Part shown: piece after piece, positions 21,279 through 30,797 of the stretch
Layout of the letters: every line of letters starts with the position of its first letter
Numbering within the stretch: the first letter of the stretch is position 1
Assembly (NCBI GenBank): GCA_021628825.1
Contig: JAJXRY010000001.1
Span: forward strand, 1,054,001 to 1,118,000
Length of the DNA: 64,000 nt
Source: Lachnospiraceae bacterium
GTDB taxonomy: Bacteria > Bacillota > Clostridia > Lachnospirales > Lachnospiraceae
Reading direction: 5' to 3'
Notes under the pieces: model-generated
Database searches by the model: none
What the model saw: only the letters and a program-made list of their open reading frames with translations
What the model was told of the DNA's origin: nothing
Made by a program: the position numbers and the translations under genes

Positions 21279-22917
21279 TTAACCACGGTTCTGTGCTTCT
21301 ACCAGACGCATTCCGCAGTACTGTTCACGAAGCTTCGGCTTCTCAATCTTACCGGTAGGATTTCTCGGAATTTCTGCAAATACAACTTTATGCGGCCGTT
21401 TGTAACGGGGAAGCTTCTGACAGAACTCATTGACTTCTTCCTCTGTACAGGTTTTATCCGGCTTTTAGCTCAATCACGGCAAGGGTTGTCTCTCCCAGAC
21501 GCTTATCCGGAATACCAATGACTGCCACATCATGGACTGCATCAATGTTGCGCAGGAAATCCTCGATCTGTACCGGATAAATGTTCTCACCACCACTGAT
21601 AATGACATCCTTTTTACGGTCTACCAGGAAGATAAAACCGTCCTCATCCATCTGTGCCATGTCTCCGGTATAAAGCCAGCCTTCGTCATCCATGACTTCC
21701 TTCGTCGCTTCTTCATCATTGTAATAACAGGTCATTACACCGGGGCCCTTAACCGCAAGCTCGCCAACCTCTCCCTGCGGAACCTCATTCCGTTTCTCGT
21801 CCACAATCTTAACCTTCCAGCCAAAGCCCGGCTTACCGATCGCGCCAACCTTATCGATATTTTCTACTCCAAGATGAACACATCCGGGACCGATAGATTC
21901 ACTTAAGCCATAGTTGGTATCGTACTGATGATTCGGGAAGTAACGCTTCCAGTGCTTAATCAGACTCGGCGGTACGGGTTGTGCGCCGATATGCATCAAC
22001 CTCCAGTGAGACAGATCATAATCCTCCAGTTTCACTCTTCCACTGTCCAACGCCTCCAGAATGTCCTGTGCCCACGGAACCAGAAGCCAAACAATCGTAC
22101 ATTTTTCTTTGGATACGGCATCCAATATGTATTCCGGCTTGGTTCCCTTTAACAGAACTGCCTTACTTCCGGACAAAAGAGAACCGAACCAGTGCATCTT
22201 CGCACCCGTATGATATAACGGAGGAATGCACAGGAACACATCATCCCTGGTCTGTCCATGATGATTCTGCTCGACACGGCAGGCATGAATCAGGCTTTCA
22301 TGATTATGTAAGATCGCCTTCGGGAATCCTGTTGTTCCGGATGAAAAATAAATTGCTGCATCATCCTGTTCCGTAAGATGAACCTTCGGTGCCACACTGG
22401 AACAGTTTGAAGTCAGTGAATTGTAATCCTCGGCAAAGGTCGGACAATTATCTCCTACGAAGAACAATAAGCGGTTGCGGCTGATTTCATCTGCAATCTC
22501 TTCCACACGTCCGATAAATGCAGGCCCGAATACCAGCACATCTGCCTCGGCTTTTTCTACGCAATACTGAATTTCATCCGGCGCATAACGGAAGTTCAGC
22601 GGAACCGCAAGTGCTCCCGTTTTCAGAATTCCAAAATAAATCGGCAGCCATTCCAGACAGTTCATTAACAGAATTGCCACCTTGTCCCCCTTCTTAATGC
22701 CTCTTGAAATCAGCAGATTGGCAAACCGGTTCGCCTTTTCATCAAATACCCGCCAGGTAATCTCCCTTCGATAATGTGTCATCGGGTTTGGCTCGATCAG
22801 TTCATATTCCTTCCAGGTAACCCGCCGGATCTCTTTGACCTCCGGGTTAATCTCCACCAGACAGACCTCATCCCCATAACTTCTGCTGTTCTGCTCCAAC
22901 ACATCTACAATTGTCAT
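21279..22917 (-). CDS. AMP-forming acyl-CoA synthetase (frameshift near the end)
   Basis: An ANL-superfamily ligase, about 546 residues, that activates a carboxylic acid to its CoA thioester using ATP. The P-loop-like motif is YFSSGTTGFPKAI, the core has NYGLSESIGPG, and the hinge is GWLYTGDMAQMDEDGF. The C-terminal catalytic Lys motif PTGKIEKPKLRE appears after correcting an A-run near 21465 (IELKPDKTCTEEEVNEF). No organelle or membrane signal is seen. A clear sigma-A promoter lies at 23007-23035. The adjacent symporter suggests an import-and-activate unit; the acid itself (fatty, aromatic, bile or betaine-type) is not determinable here. Confidence 0.88.
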
Positions 22918-23006
22918 TTTTCCGCTCCTTTGTTATTCAATAAATCTTTTTGTTGTGTATACTCCATCATGTCATTCTTTTATGCTTTAACGCTTTTACC
23001 TATTGA

Positions 23007-23035
23007 AGTATACCCTTGTATCCAATATTTGTCAA
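23007..23035 (-). promoter_or_regulatory. Sigma-A promoter for the acyl-CoA synthetase/symporter pair
   Basis: Minus strand TTGACA (23030-23035), a 17-base spacer, and TATACT (23007-23012). This is near-consensus. The gene start is 90 bases downstream with AAGGAG ahead of ATG 22917. Confidence 0.8.
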
Positions 23036-23064
23036 GGAAATTACCTCACCTCACTACCCAAAAA

Positions 23065-23251
23065 GTAACAGTTCATCCATGCCATTCATAAGTTGCCGGA
23101 TTGTACAGATTTGCTAATAAATATACGCGCTTTCCGGCAACTTATTTCATGTCGGGCGTCCGCCCTATAGAAATGATTATATAAGCTGCCCTTAGTGAGC
23201 AAGCTCCCACGGTCATCTTGCACAATCATTTCTGCATGGTTGAACTGTTAC
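23065..23251. repeat. 187-bp multibranched inverted-repeat element (MITE or structured RNA)
   Basis: Outer arms GTAACAGTTCATCCATGC (23065-23082) and GCATGGTTGAACTGTTAC (23234-23251) pair at 17 of 18 positions. Inside are a perfect 13-bp stem ATAAGTTGCCGGA/TCCGGCAACTTAT (23088-23100/23133-23145), a short GGGCG-TC-CGCCC hairpin (23154-23165), and AGAAATGATT/AATCATTTCT (23169-23178/23224-23233) abutting the outer arm. On the minus strand the outer stem is followed by TTTTT. There is no coding potential. CAAAAA follows or precedes both ends, a possible target duplication. Confidence 0.7.
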
Positions 23252-23254
23252 CAC

Positions 23255-23287
23255 AAAAAGGCACCAGACAATCCCATGTCTGATGCC
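23255..23287 (-). terminator. Intrinsic terminator of the small peptide transcript
   Basis: Minus strand GGCATCAGACA...TGTCTGGTGCC (10 of 11 pairs) followed by TTTTT. It ends the unit that starts at the promoter 23479-23507. Confidence 0.8.
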
Positions 23288-23326
23288 ATAATTTCACGTT
23301 TTCTTCTCTGAAGCTCACCTAGAAAT

Positions 23327-23366
23327 CTGCACAGACATATAAGACCTATTGCTTATAACTGTGCAG
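23327..23366 (-). promoter_or_regulatory. Stem-loop between the small ORF and its terminator
   Basis: CTGCACAG (23327-23334) pairs with CTGTGCAG (23359-23366), with an inner ATAAG/CTTAT stem. It begins 10 bases after the stop codon of the small ORF, where it could act as an attenuator or as part of a small RNA. Confidence 0.5.
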
Positions 23367-23375
23367 GAACTGCTG

Positions 23376-23441
23376 TTACAAGCGAATACGCCTCACGTAA
23401 TAATAAAGGTATGCCTGATTGGTAAGTTTACTCTGATTCAT
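23376..23441 (-). CDS. 21-residue peptide with its own promoter and terminator
   Basis: ATG 23441 is preceded by GGGAG at good spacing and opens a 21-codon frame starting MNQSKLTNQAY and ending YYYVRRIRL. It is rich in Tyr near the middle and basic at the end. A consensus-like promoter lies 38 bases upstream, and a hairpin and an intrinsic terminator follow, so the unit is about 220 bases. I do not recognise the peptide. It could be a leader peptide (stalling on Tyr or Arg codons), a small membrane-active peptide, or a coding small RNA. The nearest downstream gene on this strand, the acyl-CoA synthetase, has its own promoter. Confidence 0.5.
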   Translation of the reverse strand: MNQSKLTNQAYLYYYVRRIRL

Positions 23442-23478
23442 ACAAAACTCCCTGACTTCATAAAGTTCTACAATATAT

Positions 23479-23507
23479 AGATTAGCACGCTGTATTCTGC
23501 ATGTCAA
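23479..23507 (-). promoter_or_regulatory. Promoter of the small peptide unit
   Basis: Minus strand TTGACA (23502-23507), a 17-base spacer, TAATCT (23479-23484). TATATA overlaps a little downstream. The stretch from here to thyX (23510-23723) holds no gene I can support. Confidence 0.65.
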
Positions 23508-23723
23508 TCGGCTTTCCAATAAACTTCTACCTTCCGCAGACCAGCTCTGACAGGAAAGTGTCTGTGCACCTATTCTATAATTCTTTTGCATCTATACCAA
23601 ACAAAAACAGACAGCACAGAATCCCTTCCATGCTGCCCTCTTATACACACCTAAAATTATCTATCCTTTACTCGATGTTATAACCATAACTCCAACTCAA
23701 ATGCCTCATTCTATCCCGAAAAA

Positions 23724-24401
23724 TTACACTTCTTTCTTCGTCTTCCGTCCACAACACTTTGTCTCGGTACAGAATCCTGTAACCTCGCACTTTGGCTGGA
23801 AGTAATTCTCGGTTAAGAACTTCCACTCTTCCGAATAATTACTGAGTTCCGTCTTCATATCGTTCATCAACTGGCGGAACTCCCAATATGCTCTCGTACA
23901 GAGTCTCTGATGGGACATATCTACGAGATTTCTTAAATTGGTACGAAGTACCACCTTGCTTTCCATTCCAAGTGGAAGAAGCATGCTGACATCCTCACGT
24001 GGCAGTTCCATCGCTTCTAACTTCTGCATTGCCGTAAGAATCTCTTCCATGGCATGATCATAAATCACTTTTGCCTCTTCGTTACCGGCGATAGTCGGCG
24101 GCGTCACATATGGAAAGCCCTTCTGATAATTGATATATCTGGTAGAAGCCTGCAATCTTGTCGGGCTGCCTCCGATATGGGTATATAATTCACGGATCAC
24201 TCTTGCAGAATATCCTTCGAGAATCATATAAACCTGTGGATACTCCCAGGTTCTTCCATGTCCGTCAGAAAGACAGTTCAGTCCTCTCTTATAGTTGCGG
24301 TCAGCCTTCGTGATGTCTGCTCCCCAGCATACACCGGCTTCACGCCCGATCAAACTGATTGGATCCTTTGTGGTTTCATTTTGAATTATAATCTTTCCCA
24401 T
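23724..24401 (-). CDS. thyX: Flavin-dependent thymidylate synthase
   Basis: ThyX makes dTMP from dUMP with FAD, NADPH and methylene-tetrahydrofolate. The protein is 225 residues and the frame is intact. The core SPTRLQASTRYINY (79-92) carries the R..QASTRY element corresponding to the ThyX signature. VLRTNLRNLVDMSHQRLCTRAYWEFRQL supplies the second flavin/dUMP-binding stretch. The Cys-rich C-terminus (FCTETKCCGRKTKKE) is unusual-looking but occurs in clostridial ThyX. Its start overlaps the 3' end of the flippase-like gene by 26 bases. Confidence 0.92.
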   Translation of the reverse strand: MGKIIIQNETTKDPISLIGREAGVCWGADITKADRNYKRGLNCLSDGHGRTWEYPQVYMILEGYSARVIRELYTHIGGSPTRLQASTRYINYQKGFPYVTPPTIAGNEEAKVIYDHAMEEILTAMQKLEAMELPREDVSMLLPLGMESKVVLRTNLRNLVDMSHQRLCTRAYWEFRQLMNDMKTELSNYSEEWKFLTENYFQPKCEVTGFCTETKCCGRKTKKEV

Positions 24402-25466
24402 CTTTACTCTCTTCTCTCCATTGGTTTTCTTTTGGCTTATTATACACCACCTCTTTCATTCTCTGCAAGAGCACAATGAAGCCTCCCACTCCAAACGGTA
24501 CAATCCAGGTCACGAAACGGAATACCAGAATTGCCGGTACGGTCACGGATTCCGGTAAGAAGAAACCAAACAAAAGAAGGAAAACGAATTCCAGCGAACC
24601 GATTCCGGAGGGTGCCGGAATCACGCCTGCAAGCATATAAGTAACTGCCATCAGACACACATTTAAGAAGAAATCCGGGAACTCCTGTCCACGAAACATA
24701 TAGGCCGGAATAAGATACACCATAAGAAGCATCACCATGCTTTTAAGCAAAACCAGAAGGAAGCCACCCTTTTTCCGAAAGACTACCTTCCCGGTATCAT
24801 TTAAAAGCTTTGCCTGTTCCTGACCTTTCTGCATTGTTTTCTGTAAGGAGGGGAATTTTTCCGACAGCTTATCACATAGCCAGCCCACAAATTGCAGCAC
24901 CTTAGAAGAAGCTGCAACGGAAAGCATGACCGCCACAATCACAAAGGTGATGAGAACACCCAGTACCATATATCTCCCATAGGAATTGCAGATCTCTCCC
25001 ATCCTTCCAAATCCCAGCAGAAACAGGAAACCACTCACACCAAGAAGCATCACGGCAATCTTCTTTAACACAAACTGAATCATCGAAACGCCGGTTCCCT
25101 GTGCCGGTGGAATATCCTTTTTCGACAGATAATAAATCTGAGCAATTCCGGCCCCACTCCCCAACGTAATCAGACGGTATAATTCGCAGCAATAGGCAAC
25201 TTCTATTGACTCCCAAAGCGGATAGACACTCCCCGGATAACCGTACCACGCCCCTGCATGACTGCTCCTTCCATAAAGAAAAAGCCGCCTGCAAGCAGAC
25301 AGCATACAACAATCTCACCGAAAGACAATGCCTGAATTCCACTCACAATGTCTTCTAAAGAATCCCAATAAAAAACCAGCGCTGCTGCCAGCAGGAGCCC
25401 TACCAGCAGCAGACTGATGATTCCGCTATATTCTCTTTTCTTCCCTTTTCCTTTTTCACTTTTCAT
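24376..25466 (-). CDS. Lysylphosphatidylglycerol synthase/flippase-like membrane protein (one frameshift)
   Basis: About 363 residues with eight or so hydrophobic segments, similar to the UPF0104/MprF N-terminal flippase domain and YbhN-type proteins. Conserved spots include the early MKSEKGKGKKREYSGIISLL basic lead, LITLGSGAGIAQIYYL and the GVIPAPSGIGSLEFVFLLLF loop (PxPGGxGxxE-like) that marks this family. A G4 run near 25232 must change length to join GTVIRG to SVYPLWESIEV. There is no C-terminal aminoacyl-transferase domain, so it is a flippase-only type. It may move a lipid or lipid-linked sugar across the membrane. Confidence 0.8.
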
Positions 25467-25485
25467 ATATTTTTTCTATTTCTTC

Positions 25486-26891
25486 TTATTCTGCCTTCTT
25501 ATAGTTCTCATAGCTCGGCTTCTTGTGCGGCGTTGCATCCCAGAGCTTTTCAGCTTCCGGTGCCCACTGCTTTGCATAGGCATGACACTTCTCGCACAAA
25601 TGCTCTGCCGTTTCCGGGGACTGGAGATCGGTCGATTTTTGCTCCGGTTTCCTTCACCATGCGCTGCAGAATCTCCGGATTTTCCAGCATCGGGCAGGGT
25701 CTTAAATGATTCTCATTGAACGGCTGGTTATTATAATATGCCATAAACAGCGGGGAGTGCAGGATCTCAAGCAGGCTGCTTGTCCGGATGTTGGCATTCG
25801 AATAATGAATGAATACACAAGGCTCTGCGTCACCGTTTGCATTGATGTGGAAGTAATTACGTCCACCGGCAATACATCCGCCAACATATTCTCCATCATT
25901 CTGGAAGTCCATCGTAAAAAAATGCCCCTTGCCATGTGACATATTACGGATTTCACGCACACGCTCACGCATATATTTTCTCTGTTCCATAGTAGGCAGA
26001 AGCTCTACGGCCGCATCATTTCCTACCGGCATGTAATGGAAGTACAGGGAATAACGACATCCCTTTTCCAGAATCAGATCAATAAATTCATCGCTGGTTA
26101 CCGTCTCAATATTCTGTGACGTATAGCAGATGGATGTTCCGAAAATCAGTCCATACTCTTTCAGCAGATCCATCGCATGCATTACCTTCTCAAATACTCC
26201 GGTTCCACGACGCAGGTCATTTACCTCCGAAAATCCTTCCAGACTGATTGCAAGATAAAGATTTCCAAGCTTTACCATCTCCTGACAAAGCGCCTCGTTC
26301 ACCAGTGTGCCATTCGTATAAGCAAGGAATGCACAATCGTGATGTTTTTCGCACAGTCTTAAAATATCGTCCTTACGAACCAGTGGTTCGCCGCCTGTAA
26401 ACATATAAAAGTAAATTCCAAGTTCTTTTCCCTGGGTGATGATATCATCCATCTCCTTGAAGGTCAGGTTCAGACGGTTGCCATATTCTGCCGCCCAGCA
26501 TCCCTTACAATGCAGGTTGCAGGCACTCGTCGGATCCATCAGAATCAGCCACGGAATGTTGCACTTCTGTACCTCTCTCGTCTTCCGGATCGTCTTTGTC
26601 CCATGGAAAAAGGCTTCATAGCCAAGGTTTAACGCCGTCATTTTTAATACATGCGGATCCACCTCATCTAAGAGACGGTGAATATACTGATTCAAGGTTC
26701 CGTCCTGGTCAGAGACCATCTGTTTTGCTTTGTCATAGTCAATGTCAATTTTTTCGCCATCCATATATTTCTGCATCAGATCGATCAGCTTTACAATTTC
26801 GCCCTCCGGATTCTTGTTGAGGGTTTTTAAGGTAACGTCCAGTGCAGTACTAAAAAGCAGCTCTTCCTGCTGCATGTGTCATAGATCCCAT
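25486..26891 (-). CDS. Radical SAM protein with C-terminal SPASM-like region (frameshifted ends)
   Basis: The [4Fe-4S]-SAM motif is C119xxxC123xxC126 (ACNLHCKGCW), followed by YMFTGGEPL and SLEGFSEVNDLRRGTG. The N-terminal 100 residues form a helical extension (TALDVTLKTLN). A later GGCIAGGRNYFHIN..GDAEPC stretch and a C-terminal CPMLEN / CEKCHAYAKQW give the extra Cys residues expected of an auxiliary cluster. A shift near 25640 restores the end EKLWDATPHKKPSYENYKKAE. A strong AGGAGG precedes ATG 26891, with another shift just after it; otherwise ATG 26875 would be the start. No precursor-peptide gene is visible nearby. The substrate is unknown. Confidence 0.85.
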
Positions 26892-27000
26892 CTTCGTATC
26901 CTCCTGCTTCTTTTTGTAAAATGTAACGGATTCACAGTCCATGCTTTGTTTTTTTCTTACTTTCAGAATACATAACCTGTTTTTTTAAAGATAAATGGAT

Positions 27001-27035
27001 AAAAAAAGACAATGTATGAAATTTATACATTGCCT
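27001..27035 (-). terminator. Intrinsic terminator after the purine operon
   Basis: Minus strand GGCAATGTAT...ATACATTGTC stem followed by TTTTTTT, 70 bases after the purF-like stop. Confidence 0.9.
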
Positions 27036-27103
27036 TAATTTTTGATTATTTTTTTAAACACTTTTTCTTAAAATGTCTATTGTTTTTTTGTTCCATGCTT
27101 CTC

Positions 27104-28512
27104 TTATTCCTTTCCATCCCAACAGTAGGTACAAAGCTTGCAGCGATCAATTCCAACAGACTCAATCATGTCATCCAGGCGGTGGAACCGTAAGGAAGTA
27201 AAGTTCAACTGTACCCCCGATCCGCTTCACCATCTCCTGGTATTCCGGAGAGTCGGGATTGGAATAGGCACTTAAATTCACATTGGCAGCGTTTCCGGTC
27301 ATTTCCTTAATCGTTCTTCTGGTAATCAGTTCCATCTCGGAAGAAGAACGGGAGAAATTCAGGTACTTACATCCATATAATAACGGCGGGCATGCCGTAC
27401 GGATATGTACTTCTCTTGCTCCGCTCTGGTACAGGAATTCGGTCGTTTCCCGAAGCTGTGTACCACGTACAATGGAATCGTCAATCAACAGAAGGCTCTT
27501 GTCCTGAATCAAATCATGTACCGGAATCAGCTTCATCTTTGCAATCATATTACGCTGGCTCTGGATCGTCGGCATAAAGGAACGCGGCCAGGTCGGCGTA
27601 TACTTGATAAACGGTCTGGAAAAAGGAATTCCGGACGCATTGGAATATCCGATTGCATGTGCCACACCGGAATCCGGAACACCGGCCACATTATCCGGAT
27701 GCACATCATCCCGCCTGGCAAGAAGCGCACCGCAGTTGTAACGCATCTTTTCTACACTGATGCCCTCGTAGGAAGAAGACGGATAACCATAATATACCCA
27801 GAGGAAGGTACAGATCTTCATATCCTTACCGGGCGAAACCAGAGTCGTTACCGATTCCGGTGTCACAATGACGATTTCCCCGGGGCCTAACTCCTTTTCA
27901 TCCACATAACCCAAGTTCAGATAGGCAAAGCTTTCAAAGGAAATGCAGTAAGCATCCTCCTTTTTTTCCGACCACAACAGGAGTTCGTCCGAGCCGGTCT
28001 CTGGCGGCATAAATTCCCTTTGGTGTCAGTAATACCACCGTCATGGAACCATCGATTATTTCCTGAACATACTGCAGGCCTTCGATCAGATTGTCCTTCT
28101 GATTGATGACGGCTGCCACTAGCTCGGTTGCATTGATGTCCCCGCCGCTCATTTCAAGGAAGTGGGAATGCCCCGAGGAAAATAGCTTTTCAACGATGGA
28201 CTCCATGTTATTGATCTTGCCAACCGTCATAATCGCATAAGTTCCATGATGGGAACGTACAAGCAGCGGTTGTGGCTCATAATCCGAAATACAGCCAATC
28301 CCAAGATAACCCTGCATCTCATTTACATCTTTGTCAAACTTGGTCCGGAAAGGAGCATTCTCAATATTGTGAATGGCTCTCTCAAAACCGGCCTCTTTAT
28401 TATATACGGCCATACCTGCCCTTCTGGTTCCCAGATGGGAATGATAGTCCGTACCGAAAAACAAATCAAACACGCAGTCTTTCTTTGACGCTACGCCAAA
28501 AAATCCACCCAT
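27104..28512 (-). CDS. PurF-like phosphoribosyltransferase lacking the N-terminal catalytic Cys (frameshifted)
   Basis: A homologue of amidophosphoribosyltransferase, 469 residues after repair, with a class II glutamine-amidotransferase-like N-half and a PRTase C-half. It starts MGGFFGVASKKDCVFDLFF, where active PurF enzymes begin MCGI.G and expose Cys as nucleophile after Met removal. Here the position is Gly, so glutamine hydrolysis is unlikely by the known mechanism. The glutamine-binding loop (GTRRAGMAVY) and the PRPP motif LLIDDSIVRGTQLR are intact, and the C-terminus has CKLCTYCWDG. Shifts are near 27985 and 27198. It is the last gene of a purC-purB-purF-like operon. Confidence 0.82.
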
Positions 28513-28549
28513 AAATATAATCCTTTCCTTAAAAAATCACCCTCATGAT

Positions 28550-30001
28550 TTAAACGTTGATCTCAACCTCTACGCCAAGTAAATCCCTGTTATCCTGCAA
28601 AGTCGGTGAAATCACCTTTCTTAAGAACGCTTCTACCTGTTCTCTGGACCGGCCGACATATCGGGACGGTTCCATGGTCTTCTGCAGATCTTCCAATGTC
28701 ATATGGAATTCCGGATCCGCTGCAATCAGCTCCAGAAGATTGTTCTCTTTGCCTTCCTGCTTCACATTCTTACCGGCTTCCATGGATAATTCACGGATCT
28801 TTTCATGCAGTTCCTGACGGTTTCCACCCATCTTTACAGCATCCATCATAATGTTTTCGGTTGCCATGAACGGAAGTTCGCTTAACATATGCTTCTCAAT
28901 AACCTTCGGATAAACCACCAGTCCATCGACAACATTCAGACACAGGTCTAAAATTCCATCAATCGCAAGAAAAGCTTCCGGAATGGATAATCTCTTATTG
29001 GCAGAATCATCCAGGGTACGTTCAAACCACTGGGTTGCAGAGGTGATTGCCGGATTCAGTGCATCGATCATCACGTAACGGGAAAGGGATGCAATCCGTT
29101 CACTTCTCATCGGGTTTCTCTTATAAGCCATGGCAGAAGATCCGATCTGATTCTTTTCAAACGGCTCTTCCACTTCCTTAAGATGCTGCAGCAGACGGAT
29201 GTCATTGGACATCTTATGAGCGCTGGCTGCAATTCCGGCAAGGACATTGGCAACTCTCGTGTCCACCTTGCGGGAATAGGTCTGTCCGGAAACCGGATAG
29301 CATTCCTTAAAGCCCATCTTCTTTGCAATCATCGGATCAATCTTATCGATCGTCTCCTGATCGCCGTTAAACAGCTCCAGGAAAGAAGCCTGTGTTCCTG
29401 TAGTTCCCTTGGAGCCAAGGAGCTTCATGCCGGAAAGCACATGTTCAAGATCCTCAAGATCCAGACAGAATTCCTGCATCCACAGGGTTGCACGCTTTCC
29501 AACGGTAGTTGGCTGTGCCGGCTGGAAATGCGTAAATGCCAGCGTCGGCTGTGCCTTGTATTTATCTGCAAAGTCGGCAAGCTCCTTTAATACATTAATG
29601 AGCTTTTTCTTCACAAGACGGAGTGCTTCTGTCATCACGATAATATCAGTATTGTCACCCACATAGCAGCTGGTTGCACCAAGGTGGATAATACCCGCTG
29701 CCTTCGGGCACTGCTGTCCGTAAGCATAAACATGGCTCATAACATCGTGGCGCACTTCCTTTTCCCTTGCTTTTGCCACATCATAGTTAATGTCATCGGC
29801 ATGACTCTTTAATTCATCAATCTGTTCTTTGGTAATGACCGGCTTTCCATCCTGGGAAAGTCCTAATTCCATCTCGGTCTCTGCCAATGCAATCCAGAGC
29901 TTACGCCAGGTACGAAACTTCATATCCGGAGAAAAGATATACTGCATGTCCTTACTTGCATAACGCTCTGACAAAGGGCTTACATATCTGTCTGTGCTCA
30001 T
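28550..30001 (-). CDS. purB: Adenylosuccinate lyase
   Basis: PurB catalyses two fumarate-releasing steps: SAICAR to AICAR, and adenylosuccinate to AMP. It is 483 residues and intact. The family signature GSSAMAYKRNP carries the mobile-loop Ser, and HLGATSCYVGDN and TTGTQASFLELF supply the other active-site blocks. I choose ATG 30001 (MSTDRYVSPLSERYAS) because TAGGAGG lies just upstream; a longer frame to 30025 would run into purC. It lies 10 bases after purC, clearly one operon. Confidence 0.96.
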   Translation of the reverse strand: MSTDRYVSPLSERYASKDMQYIFSPDMKFRTWRKLWIALAETEMELGLSQDGKPVITKEQIDELKSHADDINYDVAKAREKEVRHDVMSHVYAYGQQCPKAAGIIHLGATSCYVGDNTDIIVMTEALRLVKKKLINVLKELADFADKYKAQPTLAFTHFQPAQPTTVGKRATLWMQEFCLDLEDLEHVLSGMKLLGSKGTTGTQASFLELFNGDQETIDKIDPMIAKKMGFKECYPVSGQTYSRKVDTRVANVLAGIAASAHKMSNDIRLLQHLKEVEEPFEKNQIGSSAMAYKRNPMRSERIASLSRYVMIDALNPAITSATQWFERTLDDSANKRLSIPEAFLAIDGILDLCLNVVDGLVVYPKVIEKHMLSELPFMATENIMMDAVKMGGNRQELHEKIRELSMEAGKNVKQEGKENNLLELIAADPEFHMTLEDLQKTMEPSRYVGRSREQVEAFLRKVISPTLQDNRDLLGVEVEINV

Positions 30002-30011
30002 TCCTTTCCTC

Positions 30012-30720
30012 CTATGCCAGTCCAAGTCTCTTGAATACTTCGTTGTAAGCTTCTTCTACATTTCCAAGGTCACGGCGGAAACGGTCCTTGTCCAGCTTTT
30101 CATTGGTGTTGACATCCCACAGACGACAGGTATCCGGAGATACTTCATCGGCTAACAGGATTTCTCCATGGAAACGGCCAAACTCAATCTTGAAGTCAAT
30201 GAGCTTGATATCGGCCTGAAGGAAATAAGCCTTCAGTACTTCATTTACCTTAAAAAGCATACTTCTTAATGGTGTCGATCTCTTCCCAGGTAGCAAGTCC
30301 CAGGGCAACAGCAAAGTAGCTGTTGATCAGCGGATCGCCCAAAGCATCATTTTTATAACTGAACTCAATGGTAGGCTCTTTAAAGGGGGTTCCCTCCGGT
30401 ACTCCAAGACGCTTGCTGAAGCTTCCTGCAGCCACATTACGGATAATAACCTCTAAAGGTACAATGTCGACCTTCTTTACAGCAGTTTCACGGTCACTCA
30501 GTTCCTCGATCAGATGGGTCGGTACCCCTTCCTTTTCCAGAAGCTTAAATACATGATTGGTCATACGGTTGTTGATGGCACCCTTTCCTACGATGGTTCC
30601 CTTCTTTTCGCCGTTGAAAGCAGTTGCATCATCCTTGTAATCCACGATAACAACATCTGGATCCTCTGTTGCAAATACCTTCTTTGCCTTTCCTTCATAA
30701 AGCTGTTCCATTTTTTTCAT
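30012..30720 (-). CDS. purC: SAICAR synthase (one frameshift)
   Basis: PurC ligates aspartate to CAIR in de novo purine synthesis. MEQLYEGKAKKVFAT (4-18) and VDYKDDATAFNGEKKG match the ATP-binding start of the family. PLEVIIRNVAAGSFSKRLG and DFKIEFGRF / LADEVSPDTCRLWD are the two signature blocks. A T5 run at about 30257 must change length to join IDTIKKYA to FKVNEVLKAYF. The repaired length of about 235 residues is normal. It is first in the purC-purB-purF-like operon; 77 bases separate it from the upstream ABC transporter gene. Confidence 0.95.
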
Positions 30721-30797
30721 GATTATCCTCCATTTGAAAGTTTATATTTGAAAGAAACATCGGTTTCCCCATGTCCTTTACAGGCAATAACATCCGA

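Noticed and set aside
23065..23251. A tRNA or tmRNA gene
   Set aside because: There is no acceptor stem, TTCRANY arm or anticodon arm in the right geometry despite the cloverleaf-like layout.
30250..30314. Programmed ribosomal frameshifting in purC and other genes
   Set aside because: The shifts occur at varied run types without a consistent slippery site, stem or upstream Shine-Dalgarno, and affect too many genes.
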